A stretch of DNA of 64,000 nucleotides from Sphingomonas glacialis (GCF_006439055.1 NZ_RCZC01000003.1:186001-250000), one strand, 5' to 3'. Positions 16,845 to 27,922 are shown, numbered from the stretch's first letter. Notes: generated by a model not told the origin, from the sequence alone. Translations and numbers: made by a program.

Positions 16845-17635
16845 ACGTGATTGCCGTCGCGAACCAAAAAGGCGGGGTCGGAAAGACGACGACCGCTATC
16901 AACCTCGGCACCGCACTCGCTGCGACCGGATTGCGCGTGCTGCTGCTCGATCTCGATCCGCAAGGCAATTGTTCGACCGGGCTTGGCATCGCGCGGGCGG
17001 ACCGGCATCATTCGACCTACGATATCCTGCTCGGCGAAACCTCGATCGAGGTCGCCGCAATTCCGACCTGCGTCCCCAAGCTTGATATCGTCCCGGCGAC
17101 GGTTGATCTGTCGGGTGCCGAGATCGAACTGGTGGAATATGAGGAGCGCACCCACCGCTTGTCGCGTGCGCTCGCGCGGTCGGATCATCGCTGGGATGTG
17201 GTGCTGATTGATTGTCCCCCATCGCTCGGTTTGCTCACCCTTAATGCGATGGTCGCGTCGAACTCGCTGCTCGTTCCGCTGCAGTGCGAATTCTTCGCGC
17301 TTGAGGGGCTTAGCCAGTTGCTCAGCACCGTCGAGCGGATCCGCGAGCGGTTCAACCCGGCGCTGGCGATCATGGGCGTCGCGCTGACGATGCACGACCG
17401 CCGCAACCGGCTTACCGATCAGGTCTCGAACGATGTGCGTGCCGTGCTCGGCCGGGTAGTCTTCGACACCGTGATCCCGCGCAACGTCCGCCTGTCCGAA
17501 GCGCCGAGCCATGGCTTGCCGGCGCTGATCTACGATTATCGCTGCCCTGGCTCCGAAGCGTATATCGCCCTCGCCCGCGAGCTGATCGCGCGCTTGCCCG
17601 CTCTCGATACTCCGCAACCGGCAAGGGCCGCATGA
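16841..17635 (+). CDS. parA: Chromosome partitioning ATPase ParA
   Basis: ParA drives segregation of the ParB-parS complex by ATP-dependent DNA binding. The 264-residue protein begins [20 protein letters not shown], with the deviant Walker A box at residues 10-17. It also has the LLDLDPQGNCSTGLG and DVVLIDCPPSLGLLTLNAM motifs. There is no N-terminal DNA-binding extension, so it is the chromosomal Soj type. The ATG overlaps the rsmG stop and its stop overlaps parB, giving an rsmG-parA-parB transcript. Confidence 0.96.
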   Translation: MNVIAVANQKGGVGKTTTAINLGTALAATGLRVLLLDLDPQGNCSTGLGIARADRHHSTYDILLGETSIEVAAIPTCVPKLDIVPATVDLSGAEIELVEYEERTHRLSRALARSDHRWDVVLIDCPPSLGLLTLNAMVASNSLLVPLQCEFFALEGLSQLLSTVERIRERFNPALAIMGVALTMHDRRNRLTDQVSNDVRAVLGRVVFDTVIPRNVRLSEAPSHGLPALIYDYRCPGSEAYIALARELIARLPALDTPQPARAA

Positions 17636-18534
17636 CCGACTCGACGATTCCTCCAGTCTCGCGCCCTAAGCCCCGGTCGGGCTTGGGCCGTGGTCTCAAT
17701 GCCCTGATGGGGGACCTCGCGCGCGAGGAGCCCGTTGGCGAGGGCAAGGAAAATGCCTCCCCCGGCGTGCGTTCCCTCCCGGTCGGATCGCTGACCCCGC
17801 ACCCGGGCCAGCCGCGCCGTCATTTCGACGAAGCGGCGCTCGAGGAGCTGGCGCAGTCGATCGCGTTGCGCGGCGTGCTCCAACCGATCGTCGTGCGGCC
17901 GCACGGCACCGGCTATCAGATCGTCGCCGGCGAGCGCCGCTGGCGTGCTGCACAGCGTGCGCGGCTGCACGAAGTGCCCGTCATCGTCCGCGCCTTCGAC
18001 GATACCGAGACGCTCGAGGTCGCGTTGGTGGAGAATATCCAGCGGCAGGATCTCAACGCGATCGAAGAGGCCGAAGCCTATCATCGCCTGATCGAGGATT
18101 TCGGGCATACCCAGGAGGCGCTCGGCAAGCTGGTCAACAAATCGCGTAGCCATATCGCCAATCTGCTGCGTCTGCTCGAGCTGCCCAAGCCGGTTCAGGA
18201 ACGTGTCGTCAATGGCGCGCTGACGATGGGGCATGCGAGGGCGCTGATCGGCGCGCCGGACGTCGAGACGCTGGCGGACCAGGTCGTGGCGCGCGGGCTG
18301 TCGGTGCGCGATACCGAGCGCATGGCACGCGCCGCCAAGCCTGCACCGCGTGGCCAGCGCGACACGGAGGGCCGTGATCCCGATCTCGCGGCGCTCGAGC
18401 ATCAGCTGGCGGATCTGCTCGGCCTGTCGGTGCGGGTGGCGCACAGTGCGAAGGGCGGCACGCTGACGCTATCCTATTCGACACTCGATCAGCTCGACAT
18501 GGTCTGTCAGCGGCTGACCGGCGAGCGGATCTAG
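17632..18534 (+). CDS. parB: Chromosome partitioning protein ParB
   Basis: ParB binds parS sites, hydrolyses CTP and spreads to form the partition complex. The 300-residue protein has an N-terminal ParA-interacting stretch (RPKPRSGLGRGLNALMG) and the CTP-binding ParB/Srx domain with GERRWRAAQRA. It also has LVENIQRQDLNAIEEAEAY, the helix-turn-helix region around TQEALGKLVNKSRSHIANLL, and a C-terminal dimerisation domain. Three candidate target sites are in this window. The gene ends with a hairpin before convergent thiC. Confidence 0.96.
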   Translation: MTDSTIPPVSRPKPRSGLGRGLNALMGDLAREEPVGEGKENASPGVRSLPVGSLTPHPGQPRRHFDEAALEELAQSIALRGVLQPIVVRPHGTGYQIVAGERRWRAAQRARLHEVPVIVRAFDDTETLEVALVENIQRQDLNAIEEAEAYHRLIEDFGHTQEALGKLVNKSRSHIANLLRLLELPKPVQERVVNGALTMGHARALIGAPDVETLADQVVARGLSVRDTERMARAAKPAPRGQRDTEGRDPDLAALEHQLADLLGLSVRVAHSAKGGTLTLSYSTLDQLDMVCQRLTGERI

Positions 18535-18545
18535 CGGCGCGTCAT

Positions 18546-18573
18546 CCGGCGGACGCCCTGGAGCATCCGCCGG
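18546..18573. terminator. Inverted repeat between convergent parB and thiC
   Basis: CCGGCGGA (18546-18553) pairs with TCCGCCGG (18566-18573) across a 12-base loop in the 48-bp gap between two convergent genes. No T tract follows on either strand, so it is only a candidate bidirectional terminator. Confidence 0.45.
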
Positions 18574-18582
18574 TCTTGCGGG

Positions 18583-20645
<2,063 letters not shown>

Positions 20646-20680
20646 TGGCGTCAGTCTAAGCGCTCGCGCGCCGCGCGCAA

Positions 20681-21718
20681 CTAGTTTGCGGCGCTGGTGC
20701 GGATGTTGCCGTTGAGGCCGTTGGGGAAGAAGCCCCCGCCGACCACGGCATTCTTGTTGAGATAGACGACGTTGAGCACCTGGCCCGCCGTACGGCCATA
20801 GACGAGCCCGTTGGCATCGACCGGCACGAGGTTCGAGGTGACCGAATCGCCGGTGATCCCCTGATCGATATCGGCCGAACCATCGAGGCTGTCGCGCGCA
20901 TTGCTGATCAGGCCGGCGTTGACGCGCAGGCTCGGCGTGGTGAGGCCCTTCGAATAGAGCACGGTGCGGATCAGGCCGGCATGATACGCCTCGGTCGCGA
21001 GGATGCCCGCGGCCGCATCGAGCAGCAGCGTCGTGTTGATCGTCTGCGCTGCGCCCTTGTACGCGGTCACGCCGACATCTTCGAAGATGAACGCGCCGAG
21101 CAGGAAATTCTCGTCGCTGGCATAGGGGTCGAAGGTGCCGTTGACGCTATCGACCACCCCGTTGGTGGTCGCGATCCCCGCGGCGCGCGCGGCGGCCGAG
21201 AAAGCACCGTTGGCGCCGCCATCGATGTTGATCGAAGGCATCGCGACCGCCGCAGCGCCGAGTGCCGAGCGCAGGAAGGCGACATGCGCGACTTCGTCGG
21301 CGGCGATCTCGATCGCATATTGCTGGACGATCGGATCGGTGAAGCTGACCTTGCGGCCGCCCGTCACGGTGCCCTGGACGGTCTGGTTGCCATCGCCCTT
21401 CGCGATCAACACGTTGGGCAGGCCAGCGCCGGTGACGGCATAGCTGTAGAACTGCGCTTCGAGATATTCGAGGTTGAGCGCAAAATTGAGCGTGTCTTGG
21501 TCCTGCAGCGTGCTGGTCGAGCTCGGGCTCGGCGTCGGCGTGCTGGTATCGGTCGAGCCGGCATCGGTGCCGGAAGACCCACCGCCGCAAGCCGATAGCA
21601 GCGAGGCGCCGCCGACGGCGAGCGAGGCCACGCCCGCGCTGCGCAGGAAATTACGGCGTTCGGCGCGGCGGCGTTCGCCGGCGTCGAGAACCTGCAAGAG
21701 GATGTCGCTATCGATCAC
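20681..21718 (-). CDS. Ferritin-like domain protein, Tat-exported lipoprotein (copy 1)
   Basis: The 345-residue protein begins with a twin-arginine signal (ERRNFLRSAGVASLAVGGAS) followed by the lipobox LLSAC, so it is probably a Tat-exported lipoprotein. A Gly/Ser/Thr-rich linker leads to a four-helix Ferritin_2 (PF13668) domain: LNFALNLEYLEAQFYSYAV, DEVAHVAFLRSALG and TEAYHAGLIRTVLY supply Glu/His residues typical of the fold. Related proteins are annotated as desiccation-associated, but the role is not established. It starts at GTG 21718 and sits 42 bp downstream of a paralogue. Confidence 0.88.
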   Translation of the reverse strand: MIDSDILLQVLDAGERRRAERRNFLRSAGVASLAVGGASLLSACGGGSSGTDAGSTDTSTPTPSPSSTSTLQDQDTLNFALNLEYLEAQFYSYAVTGAGLPNVLIAKGDGNQTVQGTVTGGRKVSFTDPIVQQYAIEIAADEVAHVAFLRSALGAAAVAMPSINIDGGANGAFSAAARAAGIATTNGVVDSVNGTFDPYASDENFLLGAFIFEDVGVTAYKGAAQTINTTLLLDAAAGILATEAYHAGLIRTVLYSKGLTTPSLRVNAGLISNARDSLDGSADIDQGITGDSVTSNLVPVDANGLVYGRTAGQVLNVVYLNKNAVVGGGFFPNGLNGNIRTSAAN

Positions 21719-21760
21719 TGGGGGAACTCCCGTTCGGGCAAGCTTGAAGATGTGGACGGA

Positions 21761-22786
21761 TCAGTTCGCGGCGCTGGTCACGATCGAGCCATTGAGCCCG
21801 TTCGGGAAGAAGCCGCCCTTCGCCACCGCCAGGCTGTTGAGATAGACGATGTTGAGGACGTTCGCGGTGCTGCGGCCATAGGCGATGCCATCGAGCCCGG
21901 TCGGCACGATGTTCGATGCCGTCAGCCCATTGAGCGCGGCGAGCTGGCTGCCTGCCACCACCGCCGAGGCGATGCCCTGATCGTCGTCCGAGGTCCCGTC
22001 GAGCTTGTCGCGCACATCCGAGATCGCGCCGGCCGAGGTGCGCAGCGACGGCGTCGCCAGGCCCTTGCTGTAGAGCACGGTGCGGATGATCGAGGCGTGA
22101 TACGCCTCGGCGGCGAGGATGCCGGCGGCCGCATCGATATAGGTCTTGGTCGTCAGCAGCGACGCCGCGCCCTTATACGCCGTCACACCGACATCTTCGA
22201 ACAGGAAGGCGGCGAGCAGGAAATTCTGGTCGTTGGCGTAGGGATCGAAGGTGCCGTTGACATTGTCGACCGCACCGCTCGCATTCGTCGCGAGACCGGC
22301 GGCGCGTGCGGCGACCGTAAAGGCGCTGGTTGCAGTGCTGCCGATGTCTATCGCGGGCTGTGCGACCGCGACGGTGCCGAGCTGGCTGCGCAGGAAGGCG
22401 ACATGCTGTGTTTCATCGCCGGCGATCTCGCGCGCATATTGCGCGACGAGCGGGTCGCTGAAGCTGACCTGGCGACCACCGGTGACCGCGCCTTGCGTCG
22501 TCGTGCTGGCGCTGCCGGGAGTCAGCTGGCTGTTGGCCAGGCCCGTGCCGAACACGGCGTAGGAATAGAATTGCGCCTCGAGATATTCGAGGTTGAGCGC
22601 GAAGTTGAGGATGTCGGTTTCCGCGGTCGCCTGCGCCGACGCGCTGGTCCCGACCGCGACGGCGGCGGCGCCGACCGCAGCGACCGCGCCAGCGCCGAGC
22701 GCGGTGCGGAAGAATTCACGGCGTTCGTTCCGACGATCGGAGCGGGCTTCGAGGCGCTCGATCAGCTGGTCTTCGGTGTCGTTCAT
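21761..22786 (-). CDS. Ferritin-like domain protein, Tat-exported (copy 2)
   Basis: This 341-residue paralogue of the downstream gene has a twin-arginine signal (NERREFFRTALGAGAVAAVG) with probable cleavage at SASAQA and no lipobox, so it should be a soluble periplasmic protein. The Ferritin_2 helices are conserved: ILNFALNLEYLEAQFYSYAV, DETQHVAFLRSQLG and AEAYHASIIRTVLY. Both proteins share a C-terminal GRS/GRTAxxVLNxVYLNKNA-like segment ending in NGLNGxIxTSAAN. Start is the ATG at 22786. The pair looks like a tandem duplication that diverged in membrane attachment. Confidence 0.88.
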   Translation of the reverse strand: MNDTEDQLIERLEARSDRRNERREFFRTALGAGAVAAVGAAAVAVGTSASAQATAETDILNFALNLEYLEAQFYSYAVFGTGLANSQLTPGSASTTTQGAVTGGRQVSFSDPLVAQYAREIAGDETQHVAFLRSQLGTVAVAQPAIDIGSTATSAFTVAARAAGLATNASGAVDNVNGTFDPYANDQNFLLAAFLFEDVGVTAYKGAASLLTTKTYIDAAAGILAAEAYHASIIRTVLYSKGLATPSLRTSAGAISDVRDKLDGTSDDDQGIASAVVAGSQLAALNGLTASNIVPTGLDGIAYGRSTANVLNIVYLNSLAVAKGGFFPNGLNGSIVTSAAN

Positions 22787-22909
22787 TGGGGCGAACCCTC
22801 TTGCTTGAAACGCTAGATTGCGCCGCTGGCGTGGCACCTCGCGCGCGACGGCGCAAGGCCGGAATAGGCGGCACGTCGGACAATAACGACGGCAGGCGGA
22901 AAAGACAAA

Positions 22910-22955
22910 ATCCGCCGCGGGGCTGCAAAAGGATCCGCCGCGGGGCTGCAAAAGG
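22910..22955. repeat. Perfect 23-bp tandem duplication
   Basis: Two adjacent identical 23-bp units (22910-22932 and 22933-22955) contain CCGCCGCGGGGCTGCAAAAG. They lie in the 212-bp gap upstream of the ferritin-like pair and downstream of the MipA-type gene, where they could sit in the promoter or leader of the ferritin-like operon. Confidence 0.85.
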
Positions 22956-22998
22956 CGCTCCACGACGGATTCTGAATATCGGCTGAATCGAGAGGGGC

Positions 22999-23874
22999 TT
23001 AGAAGGTGTAAGCAAGCCCGACCGCGCCGAGCCACTGGTTGGGCGAGCCCGCGATGCGCACGATCGGGCTGTACGAGAAATCACCCAGTGAGCGCGAATA
23101 GGTACCGCCGGCGATGACCTTGACGCCGTGCAGCAGATTGCCGGTCAGCGAGTAAGTAGCAAAGCCGCCGAGCGAATAGTTCTTCCAGCCCGAGCGCGCG
23201 GCATAGGTCGGCAGGCCGCTGGCCAGGCTCTGCGTCGGCGTGATGCTGAAATAGGTATCGGCATAACCCTGCCCGACATGCTGTGCGGATGCGAGGATGC
23301 CGACCGCGGCCTTGCGGCTGAGCGGCGTCAGATAGGTGAAGCTCGGCTGCCAGATCCCGCTGTTATGCGCGCCGGTCACGCCCTTGCGATAGCTGACCGA
23401 GACCGACACCCTGTCGTACGGGCTGGTGATGACGCCGGTCTTGCCGATCCCGACATAGCCGCCGAGTTCGAGCGTGGTGCTGCGCTTGCCGAGCGCGCGG
23501 ACGCGGACGTCGTCGATGTTCTTGAGGCTCGAGCGGTCGAAATTGATCACGCCGACGGGGCCGAACTGCAGATCGATCGACTGGCCCGGACGGTTCGGGA
23601 TCAGGTCGACGCTGGCGCGGTTGCCGATGACCGAGAAGTTGAAGCCCTTGACCGAGCCGATCGCGGCGGGCGCGGGCACGAAGCGATAGTCGTTCGAGCC
23701 ATCATAATCGGGGAGATAGGCGCCGGCGACGGCAACCGTTACAGAATCCTTGTTGAATTCGGCGGCGATCTGATCGTTGTCGGCGGGCGCCGGGGGTGCG
23801 CTTTGCGCAAAGGCGGGGGCTGCGCTCGCCAACAGCAGTGCAGTGGCGGAAACGAGAAGACGACGATCGATCAC
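22999..23874 (-). CDS. MipA/OmpV family outer membrane protein
   Basis: The 291-residue protein has a signal peptide (residues 1 to about 23, ending PAFAQ) and a series of amphipathic beta strands ending in an aromatic C-terminus (GLAYTF), typical of outer-membrane barrels. VAVAGAYLPDYDGSNDYRFVPAPAA matches the start of MipA/OmpV proteins, which serve as scaffolds for murein enzymes or as porin-like proteins. Start is GTG at 23874. It is probably monocistronic. Confidence 0.88.
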   Translation of the reverse strand: MIDRRLLVSATALLLASAAPAFAQSAPPAPADNDQIAAEFNKDSVTVAVAGAYLPDYDGSNDYRFVPAPAAIGSVKGFNFSVIGNRASVDLIPNRPGQSIDLQFGPVGVINFDRSSLKNIDDVRVRALGKRSTTLELGGYVGIGKTGVITSPYDRVSVSVSYRKGVTGAHNSGIWQPSFTYLTPLSRKAAVGILASAQHVGQGYADTYFSITPTQSLASGLPTYAARSGWKNYSLGGFATYSLTGNLLHGVKVIAGGTYSRSLGDFSYSPIVRIAGSPNQWLGAVGLAYTF

Positions 23875-23944
23875 GGGCAGCTCCGAAAGCTAAGGATTTG
23901 GGGCCGTAACGCCCGCGCAACGCTTTGGGTCCGTATAGCAAAGC

Positions 23945-24382
23945 TCACAACAAATAACGCATCTTGATCTGTTGCCGATCTGCATCACTCGTCAAGGTGA
24001 AACGGGCTGCGGCGAAGCGTGGCGGGCCAAAACTCACCGCGGGATTGCGCGAAAATCCAAAGCCTTCGCGCGGAATACCGGCAAAGGTATCGAGCTTGCG
24101 ATTGTTGTTCTCGTCATGGATCACCGCGACGGCATAATCGCCATGCGGCAGCCCTTCGAAGCTGAGACTGGCGGCGGTCGCGGGGATCGAGCGCGTCACG
24201 GCCTGCGCATCGTCGATACAGGCGGGGAAATTGTCGGGATCGGCGGTCAGGCAGATTCGGACCGAACCCTTGTGCGAGCGCAGATTGACGAGATCGACCG
24301 ACAGCTCACTCGTCGCCAACGCGCCCGGCAGCGCCAGCAACACCGCCGCTCCCGCGCCGCTGACGCAGGCGAGCCTGCGCAT
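23945..24382 (-). CDS. DUF2141 family exported protein
   Basis: The 145-residue product has a signal peptide (MRRLACVSGAGAAVLLALPG) followed by a DUF2141 beta-sandwich: LRSHKGSVRICLTAD, GDYAVAVIHDENNNRKLDTF and GIPREGFGFSRNP are typical. The HDENNNRKLDT loop resembles a metal- or Ca-binding loop seen in this family. No function is known. I start it at the ATG at 24382; this overlaps the end of the upstream desaturase-like gene by 77 bp in a different frame on the same strand. A longer form starting at 24454 is open but would place the signal peptide internally. Confidence 0.8.
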   Translation of the reverse strand: MRRLACVSGAGAAVLLALPGALATSELSVDLVNLRSHKGSVRICLTADPDNFPACIDDAQAVTRSIPATAASLSFEGLPHGDYAVAVIHDENNNRKLDTFAGIPREGFGFSRNPAVSFGPPRFAAARFTLTSDADRQQIKMRYLL

Positions 24383-25103
24383 GCGCTTTGACAAAATCGC
24401 CGACGCCCTTGTCGGTGTCGCAGAGCCGATCCCAGAAACGGAAATAGAGACCATAATTTCCTCGATAGAGATCGTGGTGGCGTTGGTGGTGGCTGGCCGT
24501 GATCAGCCATGCTCCCACTGGGCCCTTCCACATGAACCGGGGAAATACCTCCCACCCCATATGATTGGTAACCCCCATAACCGTCATGATCGCGAGGACC
24601 AAGCCGAGGCAGCCGATATTGATGGGAATAAGGAAGACCAGTAGCGGAATTATCACAGCGCCGGTGATCGCCTCGATCGGATGGAACGCCATCGCGGCCC
24701 AGGCGGTCGGCGGGCGGCTTTCGTGGTGCACCGCATGGGCGAGCTTGAACACGCGCGGCTGGTGCATCCAGCGATGGGTCCAATAGAACCACGTATCATG
24801 CGCGAACAGATAGAGCAGCACCGACACCGGGGCATACCATAACGGAAAGGCGTGGATGTCGGCGTAGATCTGCGTCCAGCCGAGCGTCTTCCACCCCCAG
24901 GCGACGATCCCGGCGGGCACGCCGTAGATCAGCGCCGAGGCGAGGCTCCACGCGACCTCGCGGCGCATTTGCACCGATAGGCCGGTATAGAGGCCGGGAT
25001 GCTTCGCGCGTGTCGCCGCCGCGAACGCGCCCGACACGATCAGGTAGCGCACGCCGACGATCAGCGACATGGCGAGCGCGGAAGCAAGGATCGCGAGGAG
25101 CAT
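24306..25103 (-). CDS. Sterol desaturase / fatty acid hydroxylase family membrane protein
   Basis: The 265-residue integral membrane protein has the histidine clusters of the di-iron fatty acid hydroxylase superfamily: HDTWFYWTHRWMH, HAVHHE and HHQRHHD. Several hydrophobic segments surround them. Its position next to crtY raises the possibility of a lipid or carotenoid hydroxylase, but it is longer than typical CrtZ and cannot be assigned a substrate. The C-terminal 30 residues (Gly/Arg-rich) are encoded in the overlap with the DUF2141 gene and look non-conserved. Confidence 0.82.
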   Translation of the reverse strand: MLLAILASALAMSLIVGVRYLIVSGAFAAATRAKHPGLYTGLSVQMRREVAWSLASALIYGVPAGIVAWGWKTLGWTQIYADIHAFPLWYAPVSVLLYLFAHDTWFYWTHRWMHQPRVFKLAHAVHHESRPPTAWAAMAFHPIEAITGAVIIPLLVFLIPINIGCLGLVLAIMTVMGVTNHMGWEVFPRFMWKGPVGAWLITASHHQRHHDLYRGNYGLYFRFWDRLCDTDKGVGDFVKAHAQARLRQRRGSGGVAGAAGRVGDE

Positions 25104-25217
25104 CTCCGCAGTCTAACCGAGAGCGGCGCGCAAGTCAGGAAGATTCGCCCCGTACCCGCGCGGTGCGATCGATCCGATGCGTTTGCACCGCGCGGCATTT
25201 CGGCTATCGCCTTGGTC

Positions 25218-26420
25218 ATGGCAGCGACCCTCTCCTGCGACATCGCCATCGTCGGTGGCGGGCTGGCCGGCGGGCTGATTGCGCTCGCGCTCACCAAGCG
25301 GCGGCCCGGGCTCGACGTGCGGATCGTCGAGCGGTCGGATCATTTCGGCGGCAACCACCTCTGGTCGTTCTTCGCCAGCGATGTTCGCGATGGCGATCGC
25401 TGGATCGTCGCGCCGCTCGTCAGCTATAGCTGGGAGGGGTATGACATCGCCTTCCCGGCGCACGCCCGGACGCTCGACAGCGCCTATCATTCGATCGAAT
25501 CCGCCCGGCTCGACGCGACGCTGCGCGCCGAACTGCCGGCGCACGCGCTGATGACCGGGCGCAAGGTGCTCGCCGCAGGCCCGACCGCGGTGGTGTTCGC
25601 CGATGGCGATCGGCTCGAGGCCAAGGGCGTGATCGACACACGCGGGCCCGGCGATCTGGGGCTGCTCGATCTCGGCTGGCAGAAATTCGTCGGGATCGAA
25701 TTCGAACTCGACACGCCGCACGGCCTCACGCGTCCGATCGTGATGGACGCGACGGTCGAGCAGATCGATGGCTATCGCTTCGTCTACACGCTGCCCTTCT
25801 CGCCGACGCGCCTGTTCGTCGAGGACACCTATTACAGCGACACCCCCGATCTGTACCGGCCGCAGCCCGGCAGCGGCAGCAACGCCGACCCGATCGCCGA
25901 TCGCGTGCGAGCCTATGCCGCGGCGCACGGCTGGGCGTCGCATACGATCATCCGCGAGGAATCGGGCGTCTTGCCGGTGACGATGGGCGGCGATTTCGAG
26001 GCGTATTGGCAATCGGGCGGCAACAAGGTCGCCAAGGCCGGTATGCGCGCCGGGCTGTTCCATCCGACGACGGGCTATTCGCTGCCCGATGCGGTGCGGC
26101 TCGCCGCTTTGATCGCCGACGCGCGCGATTTTTCGGGCGAGGCGCTGCACAGCCTGACCTATGACCACGCACGAAGCACATGGCAGGCCCGCGGCTTCTA
26201 CCGTATGCTCGACAAGATGCTGTTCCGCGCGGCCGAGCCTGAGGAACGCTATCGCATTCTCGAACGCTTCTACCGGCTCGACCCGCGCCTGGTGCGGCGC
26301 TTCTACGCAGGACGATCGACGATGATGGACAAGGCACGGATCCTGACCGGCAAGCCGCCAGTGCCGATCAGCCGCGCACTCCGCGCGATCGGCGTGCTGC
26401 CGGGTGGGGTGAAGGCGTGA
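25218..26420 (+). CDS. crtY: Lycopene beta-cyclase CrtY
   Basis: CrtY cyclises both ends of lycopene to give beta-carotene. The 400-residue flavoprotein opens with CDIAIVGGGLAGGLIALAL and SDHFGGNHLWSFF, and contains FVYTLPFSPTRLFVEDTYYSD and the C-terminal AGLFHPTTGYSLPDAVRLA and FYRLDPRLVRRFYAGR motifs of proteobacterial lycopene cyclases. I start at the ATG at 25218 because the Rossmann fold begins eight residues in. It overlaps crtI by four bases and heads the carotenoid unit. Confidence 0.95.
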   Translation: MAATLSCDIAIVGGGLAGGLIALALTKRRPGLDVRIVERSDHFGGNHLWSFFASDVRDGDRWIVAPLVSYSWEGYDIAFPAHARTLDSAYHSIESARLDATLRAELPAHALMTGRKVLAAGPTAVVFADGDRLEAKGVIDTRGPGDLGLLDLGWQKFVGIEFELDTPHGLTRPIVMDATVEQIDGYRFVYTLPFSPTRLFVEDTYYSDTPDLYRPQPGSGSNADPIADRVRAYAAAHGWASHTIIREESGVLPVTMGGDFEAYWQSGGNKVAKAGMRAGLFHPTTGYSLPDAVRLAALIADARDFSGEALHSLTYDHARSTWQARGFYRMLDKMLFRAAEPEERYRILERFYRLDPRLVRRFYAGRSTMMDKARILTGKPPVPISRALRAIGVLPGGVKA

Positions 26421-27922
26421 GTTCGCACCCGGTACGCGCGCAGGCGCGGACGGCGATCGTGATCGGTGCGGGCTTTGGCGGGCTGGCGCTCGCGATCCGG
26501 CTGCAATCGGCGGGGATCGAGACGACGCTGCTCGAGGCACGCGACAAGGCGGGAGGCCGCGCCTACGTCTGGGAGAAAGACGGCTTCGTGTTCGATGCGG
26601 GCCCGACCGTGATCACCGATCCGCCGTGCCTGCAGGAATTGTGGGCGCTGACCGGGCGCGACATGGCCGATGACGTCACGCTCGCGCCCGTCACGCCCTT
26701 CTACCGCCTCAACTGGCCCGACGGCACGGTGTTCGATTATTCGAACGACGAGCCCGCGCTCAACGCCGAGATCGCCAAGCTCAACCCCGACGATGTCGCG
26801 GGCTATGCCAAGTTCCTCGAATATGCCGCGGGCGTGTACGAAGAGGGCTATCGCAAGCTCGGCCATGTCGCGTTCCTCGACTTTGCGGCGATGATCAAGG
26901 CGGCGCCAGCGCTCGCCAAATATCAGGCGTGGTGCTCGGTCTATTCGATCGTTTCGAGTTACGTGAAGGACGAGCACCTCCGCCAGGCTTTGTCGTTCCA
27001 CACGCTGCTGGTCGGCGGCAATCCGATGAACACGAGCGCGATCTACGCGCTGATCCACAAGCTGGAGAAAGACGGCGGTGTGTGGTTCGCGATGGGCGGC
27101 ACGAGCAAGCTGATCGACGGGATGGTCACGCATTTCGAGCGGCTCGGCGGCGTGCTGCGACTGGGCGATGCCGCGGTCGACATCGCCACGCTCGGCGACC
27201 GGGCGACCGGGGTCACCACCGCGAGCGGCTGGCACCAGGATGCCGACATGGTCGCGTGCAATGGCGACGTGATGCACATCTATCGTGATCTGCTCAAATC
27301 GTCGCGGAGTGCGCAGCGCACCAAGAAGGCGCTCGCGCGCAAACGCTATTCGCCCTCGCTGTTCGTCGTGCATTTCGGGATCACGGGCACGTGGCCGGGA
27401 ATCCCGCACCACACGATCCTGTTCGGGCCGCGCTACAAGGGGCTGCTCAGCGACATTTACGATCACGGCGTGCTGCCCGAGGATTTCTCGCTCTATCTCC
27501 ACCACCCGACCGTCACCGATCCGTCGATGGCGCCCGAGGGGCATTCGACCTTCTATGCGCTGGCGCCGGTGCCGCACATGGGCAAGTTCCCGGTCGATTG
27601 GGACGAGATCGGGCCGATCCTTGAAAAGCGCATCCTCGACGAGATCGGGCGGCGGCTGATCCCCGACATCCACGATCGGATCGTCACCAAATTCCATTAT
27701 GCGCCGAACGATTTCGCAGCAGATCTCAACGCGCATCTCGGCAGCGCCTTCTCGCTCGAGCCGCTGCTGACGCAGAGCGCGTGGTTCCGCGTCCACAATC
27801 GCGACGATCATATCCCGAACCTCTATTTCGTCGGTGCCGGCACGCATCCGGGCGCGGGGATTCCCGGCGTGGTGGGAAGTGCCAAGGCGACCGCGACCCT
27901 GATGCTGGAAGGCGAACGATGA
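26417..27922 (+). CDS. crtI: Phytoene desaturase CrtI
   Basis: CrtI desaturates phytoene to lycopene in four steps. The 501-residue protein begins with the FAD-binding fold VIGAGFGGLALAIRLQSAGI and the KAGGRAYVWEKDGFVFDAGP region. It ends with the bacterial CrtI signature NLYFVGAGTHPGAGIPGVVG. Start is GTG at 26417, overlapping the crtY stop. Its own stop overlaps an ATG at 27919 that opens a repeat-derived frame leading into the next gene. Confidence 0.96.
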   Translation: MSSHPVRAQARTAIVIGAGFGGLALAIRLQSAGIETTLLEARDKAGGRAYVWEKDGFVFDAGPTVITDPPCLQELWALTGRDMADDVTLAPVTPFYRLNWPDGTVFDYSNDEPALNAEIAKLNPDDVAGYAKFLEYAAGVYEEGYRKLGHVAFLDFAAMIKAAPALAKYQAWCSVYSIVSSYVKDEHLRQALSFHTLLVGGNPMNTSAIYALIHKLEKDGGVWFAMGGTSKLIDGMVTHFERLGGVLRLGDAAVDIATLGDRATGVTTASGWHQDADMVACNGDVMHIYRDLLKSSRSAQRTKKALARKRYSPSLFVVHFGITGTWPGIPHHTILFGPRYKGLLSDIYDHGVLPEDFSLYLHHPTVTDPSMAPEGHSTFYALAPVPHMGKFPVDWDEIGPILEKRILDEIGRRLIPDIHDRIVTKFHYAPNDFAADLNAHLGSAFSLEPLLTQSAWFRVHNRDDHIPNLYFVGAGTHPGAGIPGVVGSAKATATLMLEGER

